DNA of 64,000 bases. Origin: Halarchaeum nitratireducens. Lineage in GTDB: Archaea > Halobacteriota > Halobacteria > Halobacteriales > Halobacteriaceae. Shown one piece after another: positions 27,716 through 36,469 of this stretch; within the stretch, counting starts at the first letter, position 1; every line of letters starts with the position of its first letter. Where the stretch lies: positions 1 to 64,000 of the forward strand of contig NZ_BMOQ01000003.1 of NCBI RefSeq assembly GCF_014647155.1. The letters are read 5' to 3'. Under the pieces are notes generated by a model, which was not told the DNA's origin, made no database searches, and saw only the letters and a program-made list of their open reading frames with translations. The translations under genes were made by a program, and so were the position numbers.

Positions 27716-28600
27716 TCACCCCGGGATACGGCGGCGGAGACGGTGGTATTCGCCGCTGTCGATGCCGTCGACGCCGAGCGCGTCGTCGTGCGCGTCGCTC
27801 CCGCCGAGCGCGAGCAGGTCGTGTTCCTCGACGGCCCGTCGGACCCGCGCGTGACCGTCCGCGTGGTCGGCGGCGTCACGTCCGACCGGCCGGTCGTACG
27901 GGTAGTGGAGCTCGACGGCGTCGAGCGACGCACAGCGCGCGAGCGCGGCGTCCGGGTCGGCGTACCGGAGCGGGTGGGCGAGCCCGACGGCCCCGCAGGC
28001 GTCGGCGAGGAGGTCGCGGCCGCGCTCGAACGACGGGACGTCGCGGGCGACGTAGCACGGCGCGTCCTCGCCGATGAGGTCGGCGAACACCGGCCCGACC
28101 TCGTCGTAGGAGGTGTCGGGGTGGGCGACGACGGCGCGCGCGACGTGCGGGCGACCGAAGCCCGATCCGACGTCGAGCGCGAGGTCGATCCCCAGCTCCG
28201 CCTCGACGTTCTCGACGATCCGCCGGCCGCGCTCGATCCGGTCGCGTCCGAGGCGTTCGAGCTCTCCCCGGAGCGCGGACGTCTCGCGGACGCCGTAGCC
28301 GAGGAGGTCGACGCGTTCCGCGGGCGTCTCGACGCGCAACTCGATTCCGCGGACGATCTCGACGCCGCCGCGCTCGGTCAGCGGTGCGGGGAGGGCCGGA
28401 TGGACGGTGTCGTGATCGGTGACGGCGACGGCGGAGACGCCGGCGCGCTCGGCCGCGGCGGGTACGTCGGCGAGCGCCATCGACCCGTCGGAGGCCGTCG
28501 TGTGGACGTGGAGGTCGGCGTAGGGCACACCGATCCTACGGTCGAACGCGGCAAGAACGTACTCCACACGCCGTGGTAACACGTCACCCACCAAATTCAT
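27716..28600 (-). CDS. PHP-domain metal-dependent phosphoesterase
   Basis: 294 residues from ATG 28600 (MNLVGDVLPRRVEYVL). PHP motifs: DLHVHTTASDGSM, AVTDHDTVHPALP, HPLRYADP, and GGSDAHDDALG near the C-terminus, supplying the histidines and aspartates for a trinuclear metal site. It resembles the TrpH/RNase AM-like single-domain group that cleaves 3',5'-bisphosphates or RNA 5' ends; I cannot assign the exact substrate. A GTG start at about 28528, just before YADLHVH, is an alternative. Divergent from the DUF5789 gene with overlapping promoter space. Confidence 0.9.
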   Translation of the reverse strand: MNLVGDVLPRRVEYVLAAFDRRIGVPYADLHVHTTASDGSMALADVPAAAERAGVSAVAVTDHDTVHPALPAPLTERGGVEIVRGIELRVETPAERVDLLGYGVRETSALRGELERLGRDRIERGRRIVENVEAELGIDLALDVGSGFGRPHVARAVVAHPDTSYDEVGPVFADLIGEDAPCYVARDVPSFERGRDLLADACGAVGLAHPLRYADPDAALARCASLDAVELHYPYDRPVGRDAADHADGHARVRRAVEEHDLLALGGSDAHDDALGVDGIDSGEYHRLRRRIPG

Positions 28601-28629
28601 AATGATCGTCCCCAATAGATATGGTCGTA
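28601..28629. promoter_or_regulatory. Short divergent promoter between PHP and DUF5789 genes
   Basis: Two AT-rich boxes lie within about 35 bases: TTCATAAT (28596-28603), at about -30 from the plus-strand ATG 28630, and the minus-strand CATATCTATT (plus strand 28615-28624) about 15-24 bases before the minus-strand ATG 28600. The two promoters therefore overlap and probably compete. Confidence 0.5.
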
Positions 28630-28914
28630 ATGACGCTCCGAACGGCGACCGACCTGCTCGAAGACGCAACCTATCCGGCGACTATCGACGACCTGCGCGC
28701 GGCGTACGGAGAGGTGCGCATCGAACACCCCACGGGCGAGGAACGTCTCGGCGAGGTCCTCGAACGAACGGGTGACGACGAGTTCGCCGACGCGACGGCC
28801 GCGATCCACGCGGTGTACGGCGCAGTCGGGCAGGACGCGGTCGGCCGCGTCGGCTACTCCGATCGCGATCCGACCCCGATGGGCGTCGACGGCCCCGATC
28901 CGGTCTCGTTCTGA
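28630..28914 (+). CDS. DUF5789 family haloarchaeal protein
   Basis: 94 residues from ATG 28630 (MTLRTATDLL); an ATG three codons earlier (28621) is also in frame, but the TATA-like box spacing favours 28630. The pattern YPATIDDLRAAYGEVRIEHPTGEERLGEVLERTG is that of the DUF5789 family of small acidic haloarchaeal proteins with a winged-helix-like helix-turn pattern. Function unknown. Followed by another small haloarchaeal gene in the same orientation. Confidence 0.8.
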   Translation: MTLRTATDLLEDATYPATIDDLRAAYGEVRIEHPTGEERLGEVLERTGDDEFADATAAIHAVYGAVGQDAVGRVGYSDRDPTPMGVDGPDPVSF

Positions 28915-28986
28915 GCGGACCCGGGATTTTTGCCGCCCTCCGATACCCTCTTTACAATGCGAAAGGTACACACGGGTATCGGTACC

Positions 28987-29160
28987 ATGTCCATCGGATC
29001 ATACGACGAAGACGAACACGAGCGCCGCGAACGAAAGAATGCCGACGTCGACCTCAGCGAGGACGACGACCGAATCGAGTACCACGGCTCGATCACGTAC
29101 GACGCGGGCGATTCCGCCGAGGCGTTGCTCGATCAGTTCAAGCGGATGAAAGAGAACTGA
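28987..29160 (+). CDS. DUF5786 family haloarchaeal protein
   Basis: 57 residues from ATG 28987 (MSIGSYDEDEHERRERKNADVD). The remainder, IEYHGSITYDAGDSAEALLDQFKRMKEN, matches the DUF5786 family of very small acidic haloarchaeal proteins. In-frame ATGs at 28930 and 28957 exist, but TTTACAA at about 28950-28956 lies about 30 bases before 28987 and is a probable TATA box. A T5 tract (29164-29168) directly behind the stop may terminate the transcript. Confidence 0.8.
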   Translation: MSIGSYDEDEHERRERKNADVDLSEDDDRIEYHGSITYDAGDSAEALLDQFKRMKEN

Positions 29161-29170
29161 CTCTTTTTCC
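29161..29170 (+). terminator. T-tract terminator after the DUF5786 gene
   Basis: CTCTTTTTCC begins at the base after the TGA. Archaeal transcription commonly stops at such T-runs without a hairpin. The convergent gene ends at 29177. Confidence 0.5.
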
Positions 29171-29176
29171 CCGACG

Positions 29177-29860
29177 TCACCGGACCATCGACGCGACCCC
29201 GAGCACGGCGAGCACCGCCACCACGTGCCCGACGACCGCGACCACCAACAGCGGCGCGGGCGTCACGAACGGGACGAGGAGGAGTTGCAGGAGCCCGAAC
29301 GCCGCCGTCCGTCTGTCCGCGGCCGCGACCGCGCGCCGCGCGTGCTGGTCGAGGTCGAAGGCCAGCGTCCGCCAGAGCGCCGTCACGGCCGCCCACCAGC
29401 CGACGCCGATGCGATAGCAGACGTCCCAGCACACGAGGAGCGCCAGGAACGTCGCGGGCGCCGACGGTGGGTGCCCGAGCAGCGTCGTGACGAGCGCCGT
29501 CCCGTCGCGCGGGTCGACGACGAACAGGTACGTCAGCAGGGTGACGTACGCGACCACGCCCAGCACGGTCTCCACGCTCGACCCGAAGACGACGTGCGTG
29601 TAGGCGTCCGGGAGGTCCGCGCGGCGGAGGCGGCGCCCGAGGTCGAGCATGAGCGCGCTCCCCGCCGTGGCGACGATCACCGCCGCCGTCGCCGCCGGCA
29701 CCGCGGTCCACAGGTCGCTTACGCCGGCGAGCGCGAGCACCGCGCCCTCGAAGAGCGCGAACTGGACGGCGAGCGCGACCCGGTCCGGAACGTCGACGCC
29801 CGGGATCGCGCCGACGATGCTCTCGTACGTCCACGCCCGCCCGTAGTCGACGTCACGCAT
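29177..29860 (-). CDS. Multi-helix membrane protein (DUF7530-like)
   Basis: 227 residues with about five or six transmembrane helices. It opens with the soluble segment MRDVDYGRAWTYESIVGAIPGVDVPDR, which I associate with a haloarchaeal membrane family (DUF7530-type name, unverified). The aromatic pattern YRIGVGWWAAVTALWRTLAFDLD lies in a central loop before the last two helices. It overlaps the end of the SDR gene by 8 bases, so it is probably the second gene of an operon. Function unknown. Confidence 0.75.
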   Translation of the reverse strand: MRDVDYGRAWTYESIVGAIPGVDVPDRVALAVQFALFEGAVLALAGVSDLWTAVPAATAAVIVATAGSALMLDLGRRLRRADLPDAYTHVVFGSSVETVLGVVAYVTLLTYLFVVDPRDGTALVTTLLGHPPSAPATFLALLVCWDVCYRIGVGWWAAVTALWRTLAFDLDQHARRAVAAADRRTAAFGLLQLLLVPFVTPAPLLVVAVVGHVVAVLAVLGVASMVR

Positions 29861-30833
29861 CGCGGCGCCCGCCCGTGTCTCCGCCGTGCGTCGCGGGCGT
29901 CTCCCCGTACGCGAGCAGGGCGTCGCGCACCGCCTCGTCGAACGGCGTCAGCGGGACGGGGACGTGCTCGCGGATCGCCCCGTCGTCCGCGACGACCGGG
30001 TTCTTCAGGCCGCGCACGAGCGGCCGGACGACCGACCTGGGCGCGTCCGTCACGAGATCGATCCAGTACGCCGAGAGCGTCGGCGTGAGCACCGGTATCG
30101 GGATCACGCGGAGGCGTCGGCCCATGAGCGACGCGGTGCGTTCGAGCATCGCCTCGTACGTGAGTACCTCCGGGCCGCCGATCTCGTAGGTGCCGTCCGC
30201 GGTCGCGGGCGCGTCGAGGACGCCGACGAGATACGCGACGACGTCCCCGATCGCGATCGGTTGGCAGGGCGTCCGCACCCACTTCGGCGTCACCATCACC
30301 GGCAGGCGCTTCGCCAGCTGATGGACGACGTCGAACCCCGTCGATCCCGCCCCGACGACGATCGCGGCGCGCAGCGTGGTGAGGTCGAAGTCGGCCTCGC
30401 GGAGGACGCCCTCCACCTCGCGGCGCGAGCGCAGGTGTGCGCTCAGGTCGTCGCCGTCCGCGCCGAGCCCGCTGAGGTAGACGACGCGTGACACGCCGGC
30501 CGCGTCGCTCGCGCCCGCGGCGTTCGTTCGTTCCGCGGCGTCCCCACCGGACGCCGCGTGCGCGAAGTTCCGCGCGGCCGTCCGGTCGCGCTCCGCGAAC
30601 GCGTCGCCCGCCCCCATCGAGTGGACGAGGTAGTACGCGGCGTCACACCCCTCGAAGACGCCGTCGAGGCTAGCCGGATCGAGCAGATCGCCGACGACGA
30701 CCTCCACCCCCGCCGGCGGATCGTACCGCTCCGGGTCACGGACGAGGGCGCGGACGTCGTGGCCCGCCTCGACGAGTTCCGGGACGAGGTGTCCCCCGAT
30801 GAAGCCGGTCGCGCCGGTCACGAGCACGCGCAT
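29853..30833 (-). CDS. NAD(P)-binding SDR-like (NmrA/epimerase-type) protein
   Basis: About 326 residues from MRVLVTGATGFIGGHLVPELVEAGH, a textbook Rossmann nucleotide motif at the N-terminus; a start five codons upstream is possible. Further family traces: DLLDPASLDGVFEGCDAAYYLVHSM, VSRVVYLSGLGADGDDLSAHLRSR, and TPCQPIAIGDVVAYLVG. The catalytic YxxxK of classical SDRs is not evident, as is usual in atypical SDR/NmrA-like proteins that act on quinones or carotenoid-like substrates. A low-complexity Ala/Gly stretch sits near residue 100. It overlaps the downstream membrane gene, suggesting a membrane-linked substrate. Confidence 0.88.
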   Translation of the reverse strand: MRVLVTGATGFIGGHLVPELVEAGHDVRALVRDPERYDPPAGVEVVVGDLLDPASLDGVFEGCDAAYYLVHSMGAGDAFAERDRTAARNFAHAASGGDAAERTNAAGASDAAGVSRVVYLSGLGADGDDLSAHLRSRREVEGVLREADFDLTTLRAAIVVGAGSTGFDVVHQLAKRLPVMVTPKWVRTPCQPIAIGDVVAYLVGVLDAPATADGTYEIGGPEVLTYEAMLERTASLMGRRLRVIPIPVLTPTLSAYWIDLVTDAPRSVVRPLVRGLKNPVVADDGAIREHVPVPLTPFDEAVRDALLAYGETPATHGGDTGGRRDA

Positions 30834-30857
30834 ACTGTCCCGTCGCACGTCACCCGC

Positions 30858-31736
30858 TTAAACGTCGTCCCACCCGGGCGTCGGCGGCGCGCCGCGCGCC
30901 CCCTCGACCGCCCCGGCCAGTCCCGGTTCCGCGTCGTCCCCGCCCGCCTCGCCCTCCTCCCTCCGATTTGCCCACTCCGCGGCCGCCTGCCCGACCCACG
31001 AATCCGCCCCCGCGGCGCGCTCTTCGTAGGTCTCGCGCTTCTCCGGGGCGATCGCGGCCGTCCCGGGCGCGCTCGCCGCCGCGACGCCGACGAAACGCGC
31101 GCGCTCCGCCCGCGTCAACTCGCCCGCGCGCAGGCGTTCGACCGCGCCCGTCAGCTCGTCGGGGTCCGGATAGCAGAACACCTTCTCGCCGAGCGCCTGC
31201 GGCCCGAGCAGGACGCCCGCGTCCGCCGGGGGCTCGCCGCCGACGAGGCGCTCGCCCCCGAAGGCGTCCTCGACGCGTTCGCACTCCGTCTCGGCGTCCA
31301 GCGCGAGGTTGTGCCCCGGGTAGTCGCCACACTCCGTGGGATAGAGATCCGTCTCGTGAATCCGACACTGCAGGGTCTCGGGATCGAGGAACGCACACGA
31401 CGGGAGCCAGCGCGCGTCGCCGTCGAACGGCGCGACGGGCTTCGGCGGCTTTCGCAGGCCGACGAAGAAGACCGGTCGGTCGCCGATCGCGGCGAGCTCG
31501 TGGCCGTCCACCGTCACGCGGTCGTCCCCCGGGGCGGGCGTCCAGAGCCGCGGCGTCAGCGCGTCGCCGTAGCCGGCGTCGACGAACGCGCGGACGTCCT
31601 CGCGGGTCAGCGGGACGAGGTTGTACGTGTCGTCGAGCGCGGGACGCGCCCCGCGATGCTCGCGGTCCCCGGGGGCGTCGGCGAGCGGGCGCCAGTCGAT
31701 GCAACACCCCGCACACCCCTCGCAGTTCACCTCCAT
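30858..31736 (-). CDS. YkgJ-family cysteine-cluster protein
   Basis: 292 residues from ATG 31736. The N-terminus CEGCAGCCIDWRPL is the Fe/Zn-cluster motif of the YkgJ (UPF0153) family, and the matching second half is PSCAFLDPETLQCRIHETDLYPTECGDYPGHNL, giving eight or so conserved cysteines. The C-terminal 90 residues are a polar, Ala/Arg/Gly-rich extension that ends TPGWDDV. Family members are probable metal-cluster proteins with unknown activity. Divergent from the small CxxC protein at 31813. Confidence 0.88.
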   Translation of the reverse strand: MEVNCEGCAGCCIDWRPLADAPGDREHRGARPALDDTYNLVPLTREDVRAFVDAGYGDALTPRLWTPAPGDDRVTVDGHELAAIGDRPVFFVGLRKPPKPVAPFDGDARWLPSCAFLDPETLQCRIHETDLYPTECGDYPGHNLALDAETECERVEDAFGGERLVGGEPPADAGVLLGPQALGEKVFCYPDPDELTGAVERLRAGELTRAERARFVGVAAASAPGTAAIAPEKRETYEERAAGADSWVGQAAAEWANRREEGEAGGDDAEPGLAGAVEGARGAPPTPGWDDV

Positions 31737-31812
31737 GCCGTGGCCGTTGGCGTCACCGGACGGAAAGCCTTCTCCCCGACAGGGCGAAGGGGCCGGCGCC
31801 CCGAACGACGCC

Positions 31813-32028
31813 ATGAGCAAGCGACGCTGCGACGCCTGCGAGGCGCGCGTCGAAGTCCCCGGTGGCGTCGGGGACTTCTGGGACTTCGGTTCGCTGGAGA
31901 AGGCCGGTCCGGGGGGACTGACGCTCGAACTCGACGACGGGAGCAAGTTCTTCCTCTGTTTCGACTGTATCGAGGCCCTCCCGGAGGACCCGACGCGCGC
32001 GGACGTCGACGCGCTCACCCCGGAGTGA
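31813..32028 (+). CDS. Small CxxC protein, haloarchaeal (DUF7561-like)
   Basis: 71 residues from ATG 31813 (MSKRRCDACEARVEVPGGVGDFW). Two CxxC pairs, CDAC at residue 6 and CFDC at about residue 53, should bind a zinc. The pattern PGGLTLELDDGSKFFLCFDCIEALPEDP fits a small haloarchaeal family (DUF7561-type name, unverified). It is divergent from the YkgJ gene. The frame upstream of this ATG runs antisense to that gene and is rejected. Confidence 0.75.
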   Translation: MSKRRCDACEARVEVPGGVGDFWDFGSLEKAGPGGLTLELDDGSKFFLCFDCIEALPEDPTRADVDALTPE

Positions 32029-32098
32029 CGCCCGCCGCGCCCGCCACCGTCTCGCCGAGCGCGGGGGTTAAGACGCGCGACGGCGTCACGAACACGCA

Positions 32099-33931
32099 GT
32101 GAACCCGGTGCGCATCCACGACGAGTTCCCCGCGCCCGCCTACCGGGGCGCGCAGGAACGCGCGCTCGCGGACGTCCGCGACGCCTTCGCGGCGGGCAAC
32201 GACGTCGTCCTCGTGCGCGCGCCCACCGGGTCCGGGAAGTCGCTCATCGCCCGCGCGATCATGGGGTGCGCGCGGACCGTCGACGAGGCCGATCCGCATC
32301 AGGCAACGGGCGCGTACTACACGACGCCGCAGGTCTCGCAACTCGACGACGTCGCGGACGACGACCTGCTCGACGATCTCAAGGTCATCCGCGGGAAGAA
32401 CAACTACACCTGCATCCTCTCGGACGAGGAGGGGACGCCGGTCGACCGCGCGCCGTGCGCCCGCGAACGCGGCTACGACTGCGCGGTCAAACACCGCTGT
32501 CCGTACTTCTCGGCGCGCGCCGTCGCCTCCGCGCGCTCGCACGCCGCGATGACGCTCGCGTACTTCATGCGGACGGCCGGGAGCGAGGTGTTCCGCAAAC
32601 GCGACGTCTGCGTCATCGACGAGGCCCACGGCTTAGCCGAGTGGGCGGAGATGTACGCGACGGTCGAACTCGGTCCGCGGACCGTCCCCCTCTGGGACGA
32701 CCTCCGCGTCCCCGACGTCGACGGCGCGGAGGCGGCCGCGCGCTTCACCGACGCCCTCGTCTCGACCTGCGAGTCCCGCAAGGACGAACTGCTCGGCGCG
32801 GACGAACTCGACGCCGAGGAGGCCGCCGAGCGCGACCGACTGCAGGAGCTCATCAGCGAGGCGTCGTGGTTCGCGGAGGACTACCGCGACCCCGAGTCCG
32901 CGACGACGTGGGTCGTCGATCAGGCCGACGACGGCACCATCACCGCGAAGCCGATGAACCCCGCCCGGTACCTCCGTCACACCGTCTGGGACCGCGCGAA
33001 CCGCTTCGCGCTCCTCTCCGCGACCATCCTCGATAAGGAGTCGTTCTGCCGCGCCGTCGGCCTCGACCCCGCGACCGTCGCGCTCGTCGACGTCGAGCAC
33101 ACCTTCCCCGTCGAGAACCGCCCCCTCTACGACGTGACTCGGGGGAAGATGACCTACGAGGAGCGCGACGACACCCTCCCGAAGGTCGCGCGCACCCTCG
33201 CGCGGATCATGGCCGCGCACCCCGACGAGAAGGGAATCGTCCACTGTCACTCCTACGCGATACAGGACGCCCTCGTCGACGAACTCGCCTCGCTCGGCGT
33301 GTCGGATCGGGTCCGCGCGCACGGCAGCGACACCCGCGACGCCGACTTGGAGGCGTGGAAGGCCAGCTCGGAACCCGAGGCGTTCCTCTCGGTGAAGATG
33401 GAGGAGGCCCTCGACTTGGAGGGCGACCTCGCGCGCTGGCAACTGCTCTGCAAGGCGCCGTTCCTCAACACGAACGACTCGCGCGTCGCGCGCCGCCTCG
33501 AGGAGGGCCAGTGGGCGTGGTACTTCCGCAGCGCGCTCCGCACGGTCATCCAGGCGGCGGGCCGAGTCGTCCGCGCGCCGGACGACCACGGCGCGACGTA
33601 CGTCGCCGACGACTCGATCCTCGACGTCTTCGAGCGCGCACGCACCGACATGCCGCCGTGGTTCCGCGAACAGGTCGATCGCATGACGACCCCCGACCTT
33701 CCCGCGCTCGACGCCGACGCCGCCACCGCGAACGTCTCCCCCGGTTCCCCGACCCCCGTCGGTGGCGGGACGTCCACTCGAACCGAGGGTGGGGCGGGCG
33801 GTCGCGGCCGACGCTCGGGCGGCGGTGGCGAGCGACCGTCGAGTGACCCCGCCGGCGGCGCGAGCGGCGACGGCGACGCCGACGACACCGAGCGACGGAG
33901 TCCGATGGCGGACGTCTGGGACGTCGACTGA
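32099..33931 (+). CDS. Rad3/XPD-like ATP-dependent DNA helicase
   Basis: 610 residues from GTG 32099 (MNPVRIHDEFPAPAYRGAQERAL). Superfamily 2 helicase: Q-like RGAQ, Walker A APTGSGKSL, a cysteine cluster CILSD...APCARERGYDC...HRCPYF that fits the Fe-S site of XPD/DinG helicases, DEAH box VIDEAHGLAEW, motif V/VI region QAAGRVVRAPDDHGATYVAD. The C-terminal about 90 residues are Gly/Ser/Thr-rich and probably disordered. Such helicases unwind 5'-3' in repair. It stands alone, about 70 bases after the CxxC gene. Fe-S assembly would depend on SufS/SufU. Confidence 0.93.
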   Translation: MNPVRIHDEFPAPAYRGAQERALADVRDAFAAGNDVVLVRAPTGSGKSLIARAIMGCARTVDEADPHQATGAYYTTPQVSQLDDVADDDLLDDLKVIRGKNNYTCILSDEEGTPVDRAPCARERGYDCAVKHRCPYFSARAVASARSHAAMTLAYFMRTAGSEVFRKRDVCVIDEAHGLAEWAEMYATVELGPRTVPLWDDLRVPDVDGAEAAARFTDALVSTCESRKDELLGADELDAEEAAERDRLQELISEASWFAEDYRDPESATTWVVDQADDGTITAKPMNPARYLRHTVWDRANRFALLSATILDKESFCRAVGLDPATVALVDVEHTFPVENRPLYDVTRGKMTYEERDDTLPKVARTLARIMAAHPDEKGIVHCHSYAIQDALVDELASLGVSDRVRAHGSDTRDADLEAWKASSEPEAFLSVKMEEALDLEGDLARWQLLCKAPFLNTNDSRVARRLEEGQWAWYFRSALRTVIQAAGRVVRAPDDHGATYVADDSILDVFERARTDMPPWFREQVDRMTTPDLPALDADAATANVSPGSPTPVGGGTSTRTEGGAGGRGRRSGGGGERPSSDPAGGASGDGDADDTERRSPMADVWDVD

Positions 33932-33956
33932 CTCCCGCGCGGCCTCGGGAGGCCGA

Positions 33957-34040
33957 TCAGACCGCGGAGAGGACGTACGCGACGGTCGAGAACAACATCA
34001 GGGCGGCGAGGAACAGCGCGATGTACTGTTGGCGCTCCAT
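33957..34040 (-). CDS. 27-residue single-helix membrane microprotein
   Basis: Reads MERQQYIALFLAALMLFSTV and onward to a TGA; 27 residues: a short charged N-terminus and one hydrophobic helix spanning nearly the whole chain. A TAAAAAC-type A/T patch lies just upstream of the ATG. Its resemblance to the next microprotein (34085-34171) in size and layout suggests both are real. It may be the last member of the NMD3-Trm5 operon (44-base gap). Function unknown. Confidence 0.5.
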   Translation of the reverse strand: MERQQYIALFLAALMLFSTVAYVLSAV

Positions 34041-34084
34041 ACCGACGGTACGGTGCTCAACGCCTAAAAACGACGGGACCCGTT

Positions 34085-34171
34085 CTACCCGAGCGCCCAG
34101 ACGACCGCCGCGCCGACGACGAGCAGCGCCAACAGGAGCGCGAGCCAGACGTGGCGTTCGCCCTCACCCAT
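34085..34171 (-). CDS. 28-residue single-helix membrane microprotein
   Basis: Reads MGEGERHVWLALLLALLVVG and on to a TAG; 28 residues with a charged N-terminus and one hydrophobic helix. Its ATG lies two bases beyond the Trm5 TGA, with GGGTGA-type purines inside the trm5 end available as a binding site, which supports translation. Together with the 33957-34040 gene it forms a pair of tiny membrane proteins. Function unknown. Confidence 0.5.
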   Translation of the reverse strand: MGEGERHVWLALLLALLVVGAAVVWALG

Positions 34172-35378
34172 CGCCGATCGTGGCGTCCAGCACGCCGTGA
34201 ACGACGCCCTCGCTGTGCGTCTTCACGACGCGCGATTCGACGTTCGAGACGCCGACACCGCGCTCGTCGCAGACCGCGCGGACGCGCTCGATCGACCGCG
34301 CGGGGAACAGCCCCTCGGGACACGCCGTGTGGACGTGCACCGTCCCCGACCCGTCGAGGGCGTCGAGCGCCGCCGCGAGGTAGTCGCTTCGCGGGTCGGT
34401 TCCCCCGCCTCTCCCACGTTCGCCCCCTGCACGCCCATCCCACTCGCTCTCGTCTCCTGCACGTCCGCTCATCTCGCGTCCGTCCGCAGCTTCGCCCGGC
34501 TCCGTGCCGCTCGTCGCCCCGCGGTCGCCGCCCGCCGGCGCGTCGGCCGCCGCGTCGCTTCGCCCCGCGCTGTATCCGCCGAGGCTGTCGTAGTACCCCA
34601 TCACGACGCGCTCGACGGGGTCGACGCTCTCGTACTCGCGGCAGTCGCCGAGCACGCACTCGACGCGCCCCGCGACGCCGTTCAACTGGGCGTTCTCCGC
34701 GAGGTATCGGAAGGCGGTCGGGTTCCGCTCGACGGCGGTCACGCTCGCGCCGGCGCGCGCCATCGGGAGCGCGAAATACCCCACGCCGGCGAACATGTCG
34801 AGGACGCGCTCGCCCTCGCGCGCGACCTCGCCCATCCGGGCCCGCTCGGCCTTGTTGCCCGGCGAGAACATGACTTCCGCGAGGTCGAGGGCGTACTTCG
34901 TGCCGTGCTCGGTGTGGATCGTCTCCGTGTCGCCGCTCCCCGCGACGACCGTCACCGCGGGCTCGCGCGCCTCGCCGCGCACGCCGTCGCGCGCGAGCAC
35001 CGTCTCCGCCTCCCCGTGGAGGTCGAGGAGGACCTCGCCGACGGTCGTCCTGTCGGCCGGGTCGTAGCCGTCCGGGAACGTGACGAGAACGACGTCACCG
35101 ACCACCGCCCACGACGACGGCGCGGCCGCGATCGCCTCCTCGTCCCACCCGCGCTCGCGGAGGCGGTCGTCGAGGCCCGCCGTCCTGAACGCGGGGTCGT
35201 CCTGCTCGATCAGGGCGTCGAACGTCGTCGCGCGCGGTTCGGCGAGGACGGGCAACTCGACGCGCTCGGCGTCGTGCGCCGTGACCCTCCGGGCGTCGTC
35301 GTAGACCCCCTCGGCTTCGAGGCCGTCGAGTTTCGCCTCGGTCTCGGTCTTCGGAACGACGACGGCGAGCGCGTTCAC
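34164..35378 (-). CDS. trm5: tRNA (guanine37-N1)-methyltransferase Trm5
   Basis: 404 residues from GTG 35378, which overlaps the NMD3 TGA (GTGA). It makes m1G37, needed for reading-frame maintenance. Family signs: HGTKYALDLAEVMFSPGNKAERARMGE, SAM motif VLDMFAGVGYFALPMAR, the ERNPTAFRYLAENAQLNGV segment, GDCREY, and the NPPY-like motif replaced in the region VERVVMGYYDS. Between MGYYDS and the final domain there is a polar insert of about 60 residues, rich in Gly, Asp, Ser and Arg. Frames further upstream are shadows of nmd3. A microprotein follows immediately. Confidence 0.93.
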   Translation of the reverse strand: MNALAVVVPKTETEAKLDGLEAEGVYDDARRVTAHDAERVELPVLAEPRATTFDALIEQDDPAFRTAGLDDRLRERGWDEEAIAAAPSSWAVVGDVVLVTFPDGYDPADRTTVGEVLLDLHGEAETVLARDGVRGEAREPAVTVVAGSGDTETIHTEHGTKYALDLAEVMFSPGNKAERARMGEVAREGERVLDMFAGVGYFALPMARAGASVTAVERNPTAFRYLAENAQLNGVAGRVECVLGDCREYESVDPVERVVMGYYDSLGGYSAGRSDAAADAPAGGDRGATSGTEPGEAADGREMSGRAGDESEWDGRAGGERGRGGGTDPRSDYLAAALDALDGSGTVHVHTACPEGLFPARSIERVRAVCDERGVGVSNVESRVVKTHSEGVVHGVLDATIGDG

Positions 35379-36469
35379 GACGGCAGGACGTGGAGACCCG
35401 CGCGCGATTTCAGCACCGGTACCTCGGCATCGTCCGTGTCGAGGTAGTCCGGACGCGCGACCGTCACGGACGCGTACGTCTCGGGGTCGAGGACCTGCAC
35501 GGCGTTCTCGTCCTCGACGGCGACGAGCGTCGTCTCCGCCGCGTCCTCCCGCGTCCCGAGCTTCCGGGCCTCGGGGGCGTCCCCGACCTCGTGATTCGCC
35601 TCGTAGGGCTCGCCGGTCGTCAGGCGCACGCCCTTCAGGTTCCCCTGCACGGAGCGCACGAGCACCGGCCCCCCGTCGTCGTCCGCGAGGTCGATGACGT
35701 CGCCGGGAACGAACGCCGGGAGCCGAACGGCGAACGTCACCCGATACACCTCGTTGCCGTCCTCGTCCTCCGTCACGAGCGTCTCCGAGGAGTCGTACGC
35801 TCCGCCGAGCTCCTCCGTGAGCTTTCGCGCGACGTTCTTGCCGATCTTGGTGTCGGAGAGCTTGAGATCGAGGCCCTCGGGCTTCTCCGAGACCTCCGTG
35901 ACGAACGCGTTCCGATCGCCGGTGGCCTCCATCGAATCGGTGATCTCCTCGGCGATCTCCCGGGCGCGCCCCGTCTCCTCGCTCGTCGGCGTCCGATCCC
36001 CGACGGCGCGTACCTGCACGACGCTCGCGTAGTAGTCGCCCGCGATCCGACCGCATCGCTGACAGGTCTGCCTCCCGATCTTCACCGGAACGGTGAACTC
36101 CTCGACGCGGGGTTCGCCGCGGACGACGCCGGAGAACTGACAGTGCATCCGGATCGTCGTCTCGTCGACCTGCTCGGGGTCGACGCCCCACGAGACGTCC
36201 TCCGCGTCGACGTGGACGCCGAGCGCTTCCGAGACGGACTCGATGGCGACGTCCGTGTAGTCGCGCGCGCCGACGTCCTCCCAGCGGTTGTCGCGTTCGA
36301 CGGCCCCGCAGTGCGCGCAGACCGTCACCTCCACGCGGTCGGGCCGATCGACGAGGTCGAAGTCCTCGAAGTAGCAGTCGTTGCAGAGCGCCCGCTCGCG
36401 GCGAGTGTGCCCCGTCGCTCCCTCGGGGGCGGGATCGCCACAGCGCGGGCAGAAAACGGCATCGCTCAT
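35375..36469 (-). CDS. nmd3: Ribosome export/maturation protein NMD3 homologue
   Basis: 364 residues. The N-terminal zinc ribbons are clear: FCPRCGDPAPEG, CNDCYFEDFDL, VCAHCGAVERDNRW, and CQRCGRIAGDYY. The rest contains the NMD3 core and a C-terminal OB-like part. In eukaryotes NMD3 is the 60S export adaptor; in archaea it probably acts in large-subunit maturation and may cooperate with aIF6, also encoded in this window. Its stop overlaps the trm5 GTG, so the two are coupled. Confidence 0.93.
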   Translation of the reverse strand: MSDAVFCPRCGDPAPEGATGHTRRERALCNDCYFEDFDLVDRPDRVEVTVCAHCGAVERDNRWEDVGARDYTDVAIESVSEALGVHVDAEDVSWGVDPEQVDETTIRMHCQFSGVVRGEPRVEEFTVPVKIGRQTCQRCGRIAGDYYASVVQVRAVGDRTPTSEETGRAREIAEEITDSMEATGDRNAFVTEVSEKPEGLDLKLSDTKIGKNVARKLTEELGGAYDSSETLVTEDEDGNEVYRVTFAVRLPAFVPGDVIDLADDDGGPVLVRSVQGNLKGVRLTTGEPYEANHEVGDAPEARKLGTREDAAETTLVAVEDENAVQVLDPETYASVTVARPDYLDTDDAEVPVLKSRAGLHVLPS

